Part shown: positions 12,641-25,400 of the stretch, piece by piece
How positions within the stretch are numbered: position 1 is the stretch's first letter
How the letters are laid out: each line of letters starts with the position of its first letter
From: Sipunculus nudus
Taxonomy: Eukaryota; Annelida; Sipuncula; Golfingiida; Sipunculidae
Direction: 5' to 3'
Assembly: GCA_026874595.1 (NCBI GenBank)
Contig: CM049306.1
Location: 74,463,642-74,527,641 of the forward strand
Length of the DNA: 64,000 nt
Made by a program: the position numbers and the translations under genes
The notes under the pieces: generated by a model
The model's input: the letters and a program-made list of their open reading frames with translations, nothing else
What the model was told of the DNA's origin: nothing
The model's database searches: none

Positions 12641-13140
12641 TGCCAGCTTGGCCTATTATATATCAGACCATGCCCTTAAGTCAGTCCAAGGGTATACTTG
12701 TATCACATACAGGATAAATCATATAGAAATGGGAGCAGGGGATATTTTACCTCCTAATGTGTTTTATGAGGGATATAGGGTCATCGACATCCGGGAATAT
12801 TTAACATACAAATGGTGTTCAATTGATTTTCATTGCCTGGCTATTTAAATCGTGAGTGTATATGTAAACTGTATTGGCCAGGGCAGGGCTAAAAAATAAC
12901 ACTTGCCCACTTATCCAAGGGGTTGAAAATATCGTGAGAACAACCTGCCCTGCATGGTGTCTAAAAGTTTACCGCTGGGCCTACGATATATCAGCCCATG
13001 CCCTTGAGACAGTCCAAGGGAATATCACATGGGGAATAAATTATATAGAAATTATAGGAGCGGGGATGTTTTATATCACGATATTCGACACCAGGCAATA
13101 TTTAGCATTATAATGGTGTTTACCCTGGTTTCAATGAACT
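12640..13140. repeat. Direct repeat, two copies of about 220 bp
   Basis: 12640-12860 and 12950-13135 share GGCCTA(T/C)(T/G)ATATATCAG, CATGCCCTT, AGTCCAAGGG, ATATAGAAAT and AATGGTGTT in order. Open frames in the two copies do not align, so the repeat is non-coding. Confidence 0.7.
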
Positions 13141-13367
13141 GCAATTTAACATGTGGAACCTTGCCTATTCTCACCTCAGAAAAACTTTGTTTATTGTAGT
13201 AACTTTAATAATCTGGTCAACGAATATGAGAACTTAAATTATTAAAAGTCTAATATATATACTTCTTCCTCCAGTATCACGTCCTGTTGCATAGACTGAA
13301 TTAAGTTAATGTTTTGGGTATATTTTAGGCAACACAGCAGTTGTTCAATCTGGCATGTATTATATTG

Positions 13368-13437
<70 letters not shown>

Positions 13438-14719
13438 GAATCATCCTCATTTTCCATATGAGCGGTTCAGACTCATTGTTCTAACAGTTTTGCATGCCGT
13501 CAAGTTCAGTCTCAGACACCTTTCCGAACTTGTTCTTCTGCAAAGGCACAGTGCTATTACCATGGAAGGAGGCAACTAGTCAACTGGCACCTGCTTGAAG
13601 TGGGTCATGGCACTAGTTGACTGGAGATAAAGAATCACAGGATGTGAGTTCACGGGCTTGTCTCATCTGATGGCTGGTAGCAAGCGTATGGGAAATATTA
13701 ATAAAGCATCTAATATTGCTCGCCAGTTTCTTAAAATATTGGTGCTTAGTTTCAAACCGCATACACCACAGGATTCCAAGTGGACCGTATCTTTTGATCA
13801 TGGAGGGGTAGTGTAAGAGGTAGTGGTGCTAAGGTAGCAGAGCCTCCTGACTAAATGTGTCTTTGTACAGTACTAAGTATTCTTCTATTAAATCCTGGAG
13901 ATAGGGGATATATATCCCATTTCAATCACAGGACTAAGTATATAATCCATACATTCACTATTATAAGCCAGATTGTATTAATGTTCACACTTTAATTTGG
14001 CCAAAATCAACTCCTGCAATGTCTAGCAGCTGAGGTAATATGAGAAACAATTCCCATTTTTGGGCAGCACTTCCAACAATTTTACCATTCTCTATAAATG
14101 TCTTTTCAGTGAACGTATTTGGTTTGTCACTTGTCGGGACAACTACTTTTTCAATGGCTTCATTTAATTGGCTGAACCAGTTTGCCATCTATCAAATGTT
14201 TCATATGCCACACAATTTCGGGGATAATGATTTCTAAGCAATCGTGCATGACATCAGCAGGGAATTCACAGTGCTCCAGCTCGGAAAAGGGCAGGGATTC
14301 TTAATCCCATATATTTTCTTGTGTCCAGCGTTTTCCATTGCATCCAATAACTTATATTATTACACGGCCTCATCTCTCTGGTCCAGATCTGCAGGGGCGA
14401 AGATAGCGGGGGATTGGGCATCCCCCCCCCCCCCAGTTTCTATGAAAAAAAGCAAAACTATAGTAATTATGCATTACATACGACGTAATAGTAATAATAT
14501 TTATAACGAACGTTGTGAGGTATTTAAAGTAACAACTGTCTCGCGTCTTCAAACATTCAAGGATAGTTAATTCGTTATTCAGAGTTTCACCACAGGTTTC
14601 CGTATATTTGGTATCTGCAATGGAGATACGCTCATAATATTTAATTTCACATGTTAAAAATATCATGTGTCGCCTATAAAAGCACAAGATGGGAGATATA
14701 TATCTCCATGTTAGTCACC

Positions 14720-16690
14720 CGACTTACCCGGTGCCTCCACGTTTAGGACAAAATGCATTAATAGCTTTGTACAAACAAAATTTCAGAAATTATCTTCATT
14801 GACACTTTCCCCCGCTGACCATGTCCCCTACCCCTACTACGCGCTTTCTTAAAAGACCAGTGTACTAATGTAGTCAAATTTATGCATGTTTCTTCCCTCG
14901 AGACCTGATAACGAGTTACAGTTAACCTGTATCTAACAATTACATTACAATGTCAGTATGTGGAATTCAGATGCCTAAAATAAGTTACTACGTCGGGCAA
15001 GCTTTCGAGTTGTCATGAAGGCTTGTGCTAAAAGGTCGGGTAAGTTTCACATTAAGAACATTTCACTTCTTCTAGACTTAAATTCATAAAAGAATACATA
15101 ATACTAGTTCTATTCTAAATCATGTAGCAGTGTATACTGTCATGATCAAGATGACATATAGATACCTGATCTTATGATCATTGATTCTCATGGTTACAAT
15201 TTAAAACAAACAAAATACAAAATATTTCTGTCATGAAATAATGTGCAGGACAATTTTTTATTGGTGAAAGTAGAGCGTTAGACTGAGAGTTATTAAAATG
15301 CACGAGGTTATCCACGAAGCATATTGTTATTTTGTTATTTTCCCTCATCCCCTTTCGCCTATATGATTTTTCGTCTTTCCGAGTTATCTCCTTGAAGGCT
15401 TGATATCACCTTCATTCTTCAGTGTGCACTTTTGATTTTTTTATAACCATATATTATACAATGAACTTCCCGTGTACACAAACACCCATAATTTTCCGTC
15501 AATCTACAGATTGCCTGATTTACTCAGTCACTTTGTAAAATGACTGAAATTTTCATGTTCAATTGTCTATTTGACACATTGATTGAATCGATATGGAATA
15601 GTCTGTTGTTTCATATATCTCATTATTGTGAAACAGACATTGTTTTTTAGTGTAACCAGCTACCTTTAAGTTATTTTTGTGCCTGTTTTTTTTTTTTTTT
15701 TCATTCTTTCAAGACAATTAATGAAGAATACTGATAACGTAAAAAGACTAAATATTTAGACTGATGAGGGGTATAACTAGATTCACATAGTTGAAATGTG
15801 CAGACCATTATAACATAAAATGAAATATGCATACTAAATTTCACAACTCATATGGCTACATCTACGCTTATGTAAGAACGAGAATCAAGTCAAATGGAAG
15901 CTTTTGGTCAAATAACACATTAAAAACATTAAAATGTACAATACTATGTGAAATGAATGATGTAGATTGTAGAATGATGAAGGATAACCACAGTTACATG
16001 GTTGTTAATATCAAATATATGATTAAGATAAATATGCTTAGGTGAGTTACAAAGGGTATAGTTTAACCACAATTATACCAACTGTATTTGTTACTTTTAA
16101 TAAGTTTGCCATCCACATTCTTTGATTAGGAGCAAACTGTGATGGCTGGTAGTGTTGAGCAGTCAACTGTTAATAAGACCATACAGAAGTGCAATTTGGT
16201 AAATGTGTAACAGTTTCTTCAAGTATTAAAAGAGTGTAATCTTTCAGAAATACCTATATCAACTAACTTAATACAATTTTTTCTGGCGATGCTTGCTGCC
16301 CTAAGTATTTTTAGGTCAAACAAATTTATATGTTGTTGGTTTCTGTAGTTATTTTACACCAAATATGCTTAAAAACTGCTGATTTTTTAAAAGAAATTTG
16401 TGACAATTTTCCTGCTTTGAGGGAGGGGGTCATTCCGCCTACACTGCCCTCTAAAGTGCAAAGGAAATAGTGCCCCTGAGAAGATATAATATATAAATCC
16501 CATATGATTTTATAATTATTTCTGCAAGAACTAGAATTAAGCAAGGTGGACGCTTCTGACTAAGTAAATTATAAAATTGTTCAATGATATGATGTAAAAT
16601 TTATTAATGTTTTGTAAGATTAAGGTAAATGAAATAAATGAAATGTCATTTTAATCTCTGTAACCTTAACAATAATATTTCATTCTTTTT
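14720..16690. other. No gene seen inside the decayed minus-strand element
   Basis: AT-rich sequence. 15500-15600 resembles the foldback element at 16697-16852. The frame at 15827-16045 shows no domain. Confidence 0.35.
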
Positions 16691-16696
16691 ACGTTT

Positions 16697-16852
16697 CAGT
16701 CAATGTGTCAAATAAACATTGATTTTTCGGTCAATTTTTAAGATGCCAAAAAATATCAGTCATTTTATTAATTGCCTGAGTGAATCAACAATTTGAAAAT
16801 TGACTAAAAATTTCAGGCAGTTTACAAATTGACTGATTTTACACATTGACTG
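16697..16852. mobile_element. Small foldback element (MITE-like)
   Basis: Perfect 12-bp terminal inverted repeats CAGTCAATGTGT / ACACATTGACTG, 156 bp end to end. The interior is also partly self-complementary (TCAATTTTTAAG...TTGACTAAAAATTTC). A (TA)n tract starts 5 nt downstream. Confidence 0.6.
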
Positions 16853-16901
16853 TAACATATATATATATATATATATATAAATATATATATATATGTATAT
16901 A

Positions 16902-16950
<49 letters not shown>

Positions 16951-18199
16951 CAACCCCCCCCCCCCCCCCGGCCTGAAGACCTGTCCACGCCACTGCAGAT
17001 CTGCCAAGGTCAGTTTCCCTAAACTGGTTATAATCAACCGACACATTCGACATATTTTGCCAGCATGGAAATGGAATTGAAAACTAGAAACAGCATTGGA
17101 TGATGGGTTATCACCCGCTAAGGTTGCAATACCTGCCTTTATTATTTTGTCTACTCCACCAACATTCACAGATACACCCTTCTTGAGAAGTGTTAAGTCA
17201 TCCAGCTACGGCTTGAAGACTAAGTTATACAAGGGATCTTTCCTTGAAGAACGGATGGTGAATGAGGAGGCACAAAAATATGCTGCTCTGTTTGTAATGA
17301 AACTTCAGTGGATGATTTCCAATAGTAAAATACACTCCTGTAAGTTTGTACTTCCCTCTCATTGGGATTACACACTTGAAATTAGTCTAAATAAAAATGT
17401 AGACGAACTACAGAGGACGAGAAAAAAATTATTGGCAGCATAAGCTTCCCCATCACAGAAGTCGAAAAAAAACATTTGGATTCCTGTGATCCTGGTGAGC
17501 ACTGCATTCAACACCTCTGTTACAGAAATATATTACAAAGGCATATCTGGATGATTTACACCGAGTGTATATGACTTGGGTTCAATATATGGGAATTGTT
17601 GTTTTACATACTTTTTGAATATGAACTTGGAACTCATTGCATTTATAGCATTTTAAAATATTGAACCTCCATTCAACAAAAGCTGGAGGTCTTGATACTC
17701 ATCAAAGTCTACCTGAGATTGTGGGGGGAGATGGCCTTTCTTATAAGGTCTCGGTAGCTCTCAAGAAGAAGTTCAGCAGGAATTTTTGCTTCGTCTAACA
17801 AAGTATCTTGTACAGTGTCTGGTAATAAATGCTTCTCTTTCATGCTCAGCATAAATGACGCAAATTGCAGCTGAAAATGAGCCTGAGCTTCCCCATTAAA
17901 TAGTCTTCATCACCTGAACAGACCTCTTCGGTGGGCGATGCATTTCCAATGTTTTGACTAATTGTGTCAGAGCAATCGTCCCTACTTTGATATATGAAGC
18001 TGGCTGTCAAATATAACTGGTGAATCAAATGTTTTGGTTTTGTGCTTTCTTTTATTGTGTGTTTTGTAACCTTTAACAGATTTAAAGATTCTGGGGCATG
18101 CATGACATGGAAGGTTAAAGTTTGCTCATGTTTATGAAATGTTTCAAGATGTGTTGTGTATCTTGAAAATTGAATTTCGCCACTCCACAAAATGAACAC

Positions 18200-18520
18200 T
18201 AATGGGATGCATTATGATGGAAACAGGTGGGTGGCATTACCTACAAAAAAAATTATCAAGATAAACAAGAATTCAAAAGTCATACCAGCAAACACATCTA
18301 CGAACTGCTCCATGTCAATACTCCTCAGCCATTGCTGGACATGTCACTGTCCTTTAAATACTGCACAAGGGCCTACACGAATATTGAGAACTATCGAATT
18401 TTTAGTTTCAAATATTTCGATTAAAACATTACGGCAACATTACGATTTCATGATCACTTTTGGAGTGCCAGACACGAATTCTGTTTAAATCACTTGATTA
18501 CATTTTGCCATGAACAATAT
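18200..18520. other. No gene seen
   Basis: Short frames only, on both strands. Confidence 0.3.
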
Positions 18521-18540
18521 ATATACGTATTTTAGGCTGT

Positions 18541-18962
18541 GGTATATATACCCTGATGATGACGAAAAAAAATTGCTCAAACTTGCATAACTGGGTAACC
18601 TGGTTAATACGGTCCAAATGGCCGAAACTGCAAAGAACAATGGCGATGCGTCTCGAAACAGTGTGGTTCGCAAGATCGAGTTCGGCTCTCGAATGGCATG
18701 ACTGGGTCTCCGCTGCTGGGATCGGTAGACGGAATGTGGGTTGCTTCTGCCTTTGCGGCTGTGGATGCTGTAGCTTTCCTAAAAAGTCACTGGCTCGGGA
18801 TGTACGGTGGCGGTCTCTCGCGGCTCTCTGCTTGGCTTGGTGTGGCATCGCGTCTGTTGGCTCAGAGAACGTGCTTAAGGAGCGCACAGGGCTGAGGTCT
18901 TGACCACAGCATCCTGTAGCTGCTCGACGAGCGTAAACTTCTTCTGCTGCTGGTATATATAC
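18541..18962. other. GC-rich block between two GGTATATATACC palindromes
   Basis: The same 12-bp palindrome lies at 18541-18552 and about 18951-18962. The interval is clearly more GC-rich than its surroundings and open in several frames on both strands. No domain recognised; possibly an inserted element. Confidence 0.35.
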
Positions 18963-19305
18963 CCTCTCTGAAACTTCAGTAATCAATGTCAATAGTTTTG
19001 ATGGACATTTTAAAAAAAAATGCGGCTGTTATGGAAATGAGGCGTGATATGAAAATATCTAAGGAATTTAATGTATACGTATAACAGGTTAAAACGAACA
19101 TTGAGTAATATAAATATCTTGTTGACCTATACCGGATTATGCTTAAATATTTCGATTTTTGGCATTCAAACTAGTCATTTGGTTAGTTTAGTTTTTAAAA
19201 TGGTTTAGCTAAAAGATTGGCAGTAAAACATGATTCGGTTTACTATTAATATTTAGTCTAATTAAATTTGGACAAATCTTTTGGGCCTTTTTGATGATTT
19301 AATTG

Positions 19306-20080
19306 CAGTAAAACCTTGCTTAACGACCACTTCAGTATAGCGACGACCTCGAAATTACGACTACGTTTTCATGGTCCCGATTTTTTCGCGCTTTATATCA
19401 TATATTTAAATCTCGCAATAGCGGGCACTGGGTTTTTCCGTATGCCACCACTTTTGGTCCCAACGGGTGACCTGGGCCTCATGAGCAGTTATGTAAACGG
19501 TGCCTGGCCAAGCGTAGCGGAAAGTCTAGCGCAAACCAGTGCATTACATCACTAGTTAATTCGTAAAGGTCAGTATAGATAAATCAAGTGCACGGAAGTT
19601 CACACCAGGCCATGATGGTTTAAGTCACGGTCTCTCATCTTTTTTTAGGCCTGCCGTTATTATATCAAAGATGCATATATATAGGCCCCTTAGCTTTGAA
19701 TATTAACTCACTGGTCAATAAAGATTTATAATTGGTTCATATTTAACTCACAGTTAGGTTTACTATTTAGCAACCGTTTATTGGCTGAGGAAAGTTTGAA
19801 ATTTTCTCTTTTTTATTCAGTATAAATCAATAAAAATATATACAAAACGAATATAGTCTTAATTTCCAGTCTTATTATGTAGATTAAGGTGAAAAACATA
19901 ATCAGTAATTCAAAATAATATTGAATAGCAACGTGTCCGTCACAGGGCATATAAAGTTAACAATGTATGGCCGAGCTGTTGTAAGACCCTCGATAATCAA
20001 ACTTCACTTAGGCGACCACCTCGGAAATGCGACCAATTTATCCTGGTCCCGTGGGTTGTCGTACTTCCGAGGTTTTACTG
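19306..20080. mobile_element. Non-autonomous pogo/Tigger-like DNA transposon
   Basis: Starts CAGTAAAACCTTGCTTAACG and ends in the inverse GTACTTCCGAGGTTTTACTG. Both ends carry (G)CGAC-type subterminal repeats (GCGACGACCTCGAAATTACG; GCGACCACCTCGGAAATGCG). The CAGTAAAACCT(C/T)G end is typical of pogo-like elements. No transposase frame; no clear TA target duplication. Confidence 0.6.
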
Positions 20081-22430
20081 TTTTTAAATGTTTTATTTTA
20101 TTGTTCGGGGAACCCTAGCTGCAACAGTACAATCCATTTCTTCGTTCAGTGAATTATATAGGATCGAATCTAGTTCATGCAGTTAGTATTTTTGTGCATT
20201 TTTCAGTTGACCTCATTACCATCGTCTCATCCATGGTGTGGTTGATAAGTTAATTGTTTGAAAGAATAAGCAAGCGGCTTGCTCTTCAAGACGGAGTGGA
20301 AGGTATTAAGAATTCACAGGTCTTTTTAAGGGTCCGATGTTATACCAATTTTTCATATGCCCCATCAGCAAATGAAATCTATAATCGAATTCTCTTCTAT
20401 TGCATATAATTAAACTTACTGTCGGTTAACTGTGTCGAATGCCCTTTGAAAGTCCATGATTATGGTTGGGATTTAAAGGGCCAGCAGCTGAATCACATAC
20501 ATGAACGATACAACTGTTATTAAATAAAAGCTCATATAACGTTCCTACGTTGTTTTCGTTGCATCGACATTGGTGCGTAAAATGGCCCATTATATATAAT
20601 AACAGTGGAACGATTCTCTGGGACTGTTTGCTGTAGAATGAGAGCTGTTCACTTTCAGTATTTCTTAAAACAAAATGGTTTTCTCTCCCCCTCTCTCTCT
20701 ATCTTTTCCATGGACTAAGCATTGCGCCACTGGCTGACTCTGTGTGACACTAAATTAAATATTGGACACGTATATATAGGCCTATATTAGGCTATATATT
20801 TTTTTGGTGATGAATAAAACAGGAATGATCAATCCGCGCATTTCTTATTTCGTATCTGATGCGCCATCTAGTGTCAAGCAGGAGAACAATTGTGGAGGGA
20901 GATGCACAGTTCGCCGCACCGATCGTGGCGCTGTGTGATTGGTCTTTAATCAGTGACATGGCTGCTTCCAGGCCTACCACATTTCATTGAAGTACCGGCG
21001 TTATCTTTGGAGGGCAAGAAATGGTGAATGCTGCATAGCTGTCATTCAGGTAATATAGAGTCATACTCTCTCTATCACTGGCATATTTAAATGTATAAGC
21101 CGCAAATAGACAACTGGGTTTTTGTATGATTTGGCAAGTTGAGGCTTCTATTTGATGACAGTCAGTGGTCCGTTCAGTTCACGCTGTTTTAGTGTTTACT
21201 TATTGCCAGTATTGGAGTAACGTTAAACGCTGCATTTGCCTGATGGCAGGTTATTACATTATTGAAGTACTGTACACTATAGATTATCACTGTAATTGCT
21301 TTGATGTCAGCTGGTTTATTTATAGTGGCAAGTGCCTTGAAATTTACTACAAGAATCCATATCAGAAGCCCAATAATAATATACCGTATTTCATCTAATT
21401 GTTCGACCATACAAAAATAAATAAATTTTACAGAGGTCGATTAAATGGAGGATAATTAGAAATTAGTACCTTGCAAATCACGTCATGGTCGAATAAATAG
21501 AATCGCTTTTATGTATGGGTTCGTCAGCCATCACCTCCGTTCATGGTCGTGTCTCTCGTATTGTCCATTACAGCTATATCTTAATGTGTGCTATTAAATC
21601 CCGTCATGTGACAATATAATAGGTTACAAAATAAATGTTATCCATTATATAAGGGAGCTGTTTCTTAAAATCAACTGTATTAATTCCATTCAAATGGCGA
21701 GTTACGGGCATTCATACATTGCTGTGCTGGACATATGAAGTGCGTGATTTGCCATCGTACGGTGGGCGATATTATAGCTTTTAAGAAAAATTTGGTTTAT
21801 TATCTTGTCAGATCTTCTCAAAAATATCATAAATAAGACCAGTAAATTTCACAAGATTTTAATCGTATTTTAAAGAAATACAAAATACAAACATCCTGCT
21901 CACCGTGTTTGTAAGAAAACAAATATTCACAGCATGCTCAACATATTTGTCAGTTATAAATACAAAGTGATGAATGCAAACTACGTTTCACAGCATACCT
22001 ATTGTGTTTGTCAAGACACTGTGTTATGTAAATGAGGTTATTATATGAAAAACAAAAAGGAATAGTGAGGGAATATGTCGGTACAAAGGGGCTGAGGAAG
22101 CTTTAATAGCGAGTTTGGTTATAATAACGCCTGTTGTCCAAACACGGACACGGGACATGATTTCCCGGCCAATTGTTCCCGTAGCCCAAACATCGATTAA
22201 CATGAAAGGCGATAGTTTGCCCTTTGACCACTACCGTGTAATCTTGGTCAGACCGTGTCGGAGGGTAAACTGTGACCAGTCGGTAATTAGTGAGTCGATT
22301 TTCATTGAACGTAATTAACGGTGGGGCATCGGAAGCACCTAATAGGGCAAGACGTTCTCTAAACACTGCTTCATTTCATATTTCATGACTCATTTAATTG
22401 ATATCGTGATCAACATACTGAGGTAAGATT
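20081..22430. other. No gene seen
   Basis: Non-coding. The end at 21380-21500 (CGTATTTCATCTAATTGTTCGACC and onward) resembles the reverse complement of 36630-36722, a dispersed element in opposite orientation. Confidence 0.4.
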
Positions 22431-22449
22431 TTCATTTTCAGCTGACTGC

Positions 22450-25400
22450 ATGCAGATTTGTTGCTTGCCGGAATCAAAGATTTCGGCAAGCATATTGGTC
22501 AGTTGCGTATGTCTGTTTGTTTGTTTGTTGCTTGCCGGAAATCTTCGATTTCCGCAAGCATATTGGTCAGTTGCGTATGTCTGTTTGTCTGTCTGTCTGT
22601 TTGTTTGTCTGCACTCTCCTGGCCACAATTTTGCCACAATCACCTTGAAACTTACAGGGATGATGAAAAACATAATTTCTAGGTGCCCTATTGTTTTTGG
22701 TTAAAATAGGTCAAAAGTCAAAGGTCAAGGTCACGACAGGTATGGTTAACGGTTTTTGCACTATAACTTCGCCATAAATAGGCTTATCCACTTCTGCAAT
22801 AGCTCATATTTTTCGTCATCACCTGGCCTTTCTTTTGACATGTAGCTTACTCAAATTTTCTGTTACCATGGTTACGCAATTTTGGGGAGAAATCATGGAA
22901 TTTCGTGATATTTTTCAAATTTGCAGCAATCGTACTGATTCTGAGATATTTTATGTAACACAAGAATATCTCGAAATTGTTTTTTCAGATTTTGGAAATG
23001 GCCGCCAGGGGGCGTTGCAGATGAAAAAACATGAACATTTGTTTTGGTGCTATACCTCCAGAACTATTAAACATTGGGCCATTTCCATCACAGCACCTTC
23101 AACTGGGGTCCATGGGCTTATTTTTGCGCATAGGTGCCAAAGTGCGCTATTGCCAGATTTCTCTACTTTTGGGGTAAAACTTTTGAATTTTGAAAATATG
23201 CAGTTTTCAGCTTCTAACTCTGTCAGTTTTTATGCTGGAGAGGTCAATTTTTTTGCATCTTGTAGCCCTTGGTGAGTTCTCGGTGATCCAACCAAAAGTC
23301 TTGCAAAATCTCGCACCGTTTCTCGTCAAACGAGAGTCTTCGAGATTTCATTCAATATGACCTACAGGTTGCATTTTTTTAACAATGGCTTTGAAATTGA
23401 TATATTTTGTGTTATTTTATAAATATCTCGAAATCAGTTTTTCATTTTTTGGAAATAGCCACCAGGGGGCGTGGTACCTGAAACACTGTAACATATCATT
23501 TTTCTGCAATATCTCAAAAAATATTAAACGTGACACCATTTTTTTTGGTGGTATCTGAAACTAGGAACATTGGCTTATTCCTCCGCACATGTAGCTTTGT
23601 ACTGCCGTTACCATGGTTACCAAATTTTGGGGTAAAACGTGACAACTTGAAAATACGAAGTTTACCTGCTTCTATCTCTGTTGATATTTGCCATAGAAAG
23701 GTCTGGTTTTCGGCGTTAGACAGCATCCGTCTAGTTCTTAGTCATTCAATCGCAAGTCTCGTCATATCTCGCACCGTTTCTCGTGAAACGAGAACACGTG
23801 ACCATTCAAAGAAATGCCTATAATTCTGTCATTTTTTTACGCCACAGACACATGGTCTGCAGCGCCGGATAGCGTCGGACACTCGCAGTCACATTCAGGG
23901 GTCGCATTGTTAGTCTCGTCAAATCTCGCGCCGTTTTTCGCCATACCACGAAGACACTCGCCGTCGCCGCATGTGGCGGCAGGGTCCTTACGGTGGGCGG
24001 CCGGCGTGTGCAGCGGTCCGTGACGGCCTCTCCGGGCCCCGTCTATGATCATACATGTTGGAGGCACAGTCCATACTTTATTGCTTGCCGGAAATCTTCG
24101 ATTTCCGCAAGCATATTGGTCAGTTGCGTATGTCTGTTTGTCTGTCTGTCTGTTTGTTTGTCTGCACTCTCCTGGCCACAATTTTGCCACAATCACCTTG
24201 AAACTTACAGGGATGATGAAAAACATAATTTCTAGGTGCCCTATTGTTTTTGGTTAAAATAGGTCAAAAGTCAAAGGTCAAGGTCACGACAGGTATGGTT
24301 AACGGTTTTTGCACTATAACTTCGCCATAAATAGGCTTATCCACTTCTGCAATAGCTCATATTTTTCGTCATCACCTGGCCTTTCTTTTGACATGTAGCT
24401 TACTCAAATTTTCTGTTACCATGGTTACGCAATTTTGGGGAGAAATCATGGAATTTCGTGATATTTTTCAAATTTGCAGCAATCGTACTGATTCTGAGAT
24501 ATTTTATGTAACACAAGAATATCTCGAAATTGTTTTTTCAGATTTTGGAAATGGCCGCCAGGGGGCGTTGCAGATGAAAAAACATGAACATTTGTTTTGG
24601 TGCTATACCTCCAGAACTATTAAACATTGGGCCATTTCCATCACAGCACCTTCAACTGGGGTCCATGGGCTTATTTTTGCGCATAGGTGCCAAAGTGCGC
24701 TATTGCCAGATTTCTCTACTTTTGGGGTAAAACTTTTGAATTTTGAAAATATGCAGTTTTCAGCTTCTAACTCTGTCAGTTTTTATGCTGGAGAGGTCAA
24801 TTTTTTTGCATCTTGTAGCCCTTGGTGAGTTCTCGGTGATCCAACCAAAAGTCTTGCAAAATCTCGCACCGTTTCTCGTCAAACGAGAGTCTTCGAGATT
24901 TCATTCAATATGACCTACAGGTTGCATTTTTTTAACAATGGCTTTGAAATTGATATATTTTGTGTTATTTTATAAATATCTCGAAATCAGTTTTTCATTT
25001 TTTGGAAATAGCCACCAGGGGGCGTGGTACCTGAAACACTGTAACATATCATTTTTCTGCAATATCTCAAAAAATATTAAACGTGACACCATTTTTTTTG
25101 GTGGTATCTGAAACTAGGAACATTGGCTTATTCCTCCGCACATGTAGCTTTGTACTGCCGTTACCATGGTTACCAAATTTTGGGGTAAAACGTGACAACT
25201 TGAAAATACGAAGTTTACCTGCTTCTATCTCTGTTGATATTTGCCATAGAAAGGTCTGGTTTTCGGCGTTAGACAGCATCCGTCTAGTTCTTAGTCATTC
25301 AATCGCAAGTCTCGTCATATCTCGCACCGTTTCTCGTGAAACGAGAACACGTGACCATTCAAAGAAATGCCTATAATTCTGTCATTTTTTTACGCCACAG

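Larger units (their letters stand above)
13613..18199 (-). pseudogene. Decayed minus-strand multi-part protein gene or transposon (PADVMHDCLE family)
   Basis: Pieces in protein order on the minus strand. 18199-17846 has a zinc-finger-like FSRYTTHLETFHKHE. 17169-16990 has LAGDNPSSNAVSSFQFHFHA, then CRMCRL. 14282-14160 has EFPADVMHDCLEIIIPEI. 14188-13985 has MANWFSQLNEAIEKVV. 13801-13613 has YGPLGILWCMRFETKHQYFK, then SHTLATSHQ. I recognise these blocks (GDN...CRxC, P-D-x-MHD-x-LE, L-R-F-E-x-KH-x-x-FK) from a common uncharacterised animal family that I suspect is transposon-derived. Stops, a frameshift near 14165-14185, a (TA)n/C-run insertion and other elements break it. Confidence 0.55.

Noticed and set aside
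16760-17053. Tyr/Ile-repeat open frames, also at 1207, 3263, 13242 and 34303
   Set aside because: Translations of (TA)n microsatellites.
18498-18992. 164-codon minus-strand frame in the GC-rich island
   Set aside because: An overlapping plus-strand frame of 115 codons is equally open. Composition explains both and no domain is recognised.
22835-23275. 146-codon open frame, repeated identically at 24388-24828
   Set aside because: Identity between copies reflects the recent tandem duplication. The diverged 31.6 kb copy breaks the frame, so there is no sign of selection on a protein.
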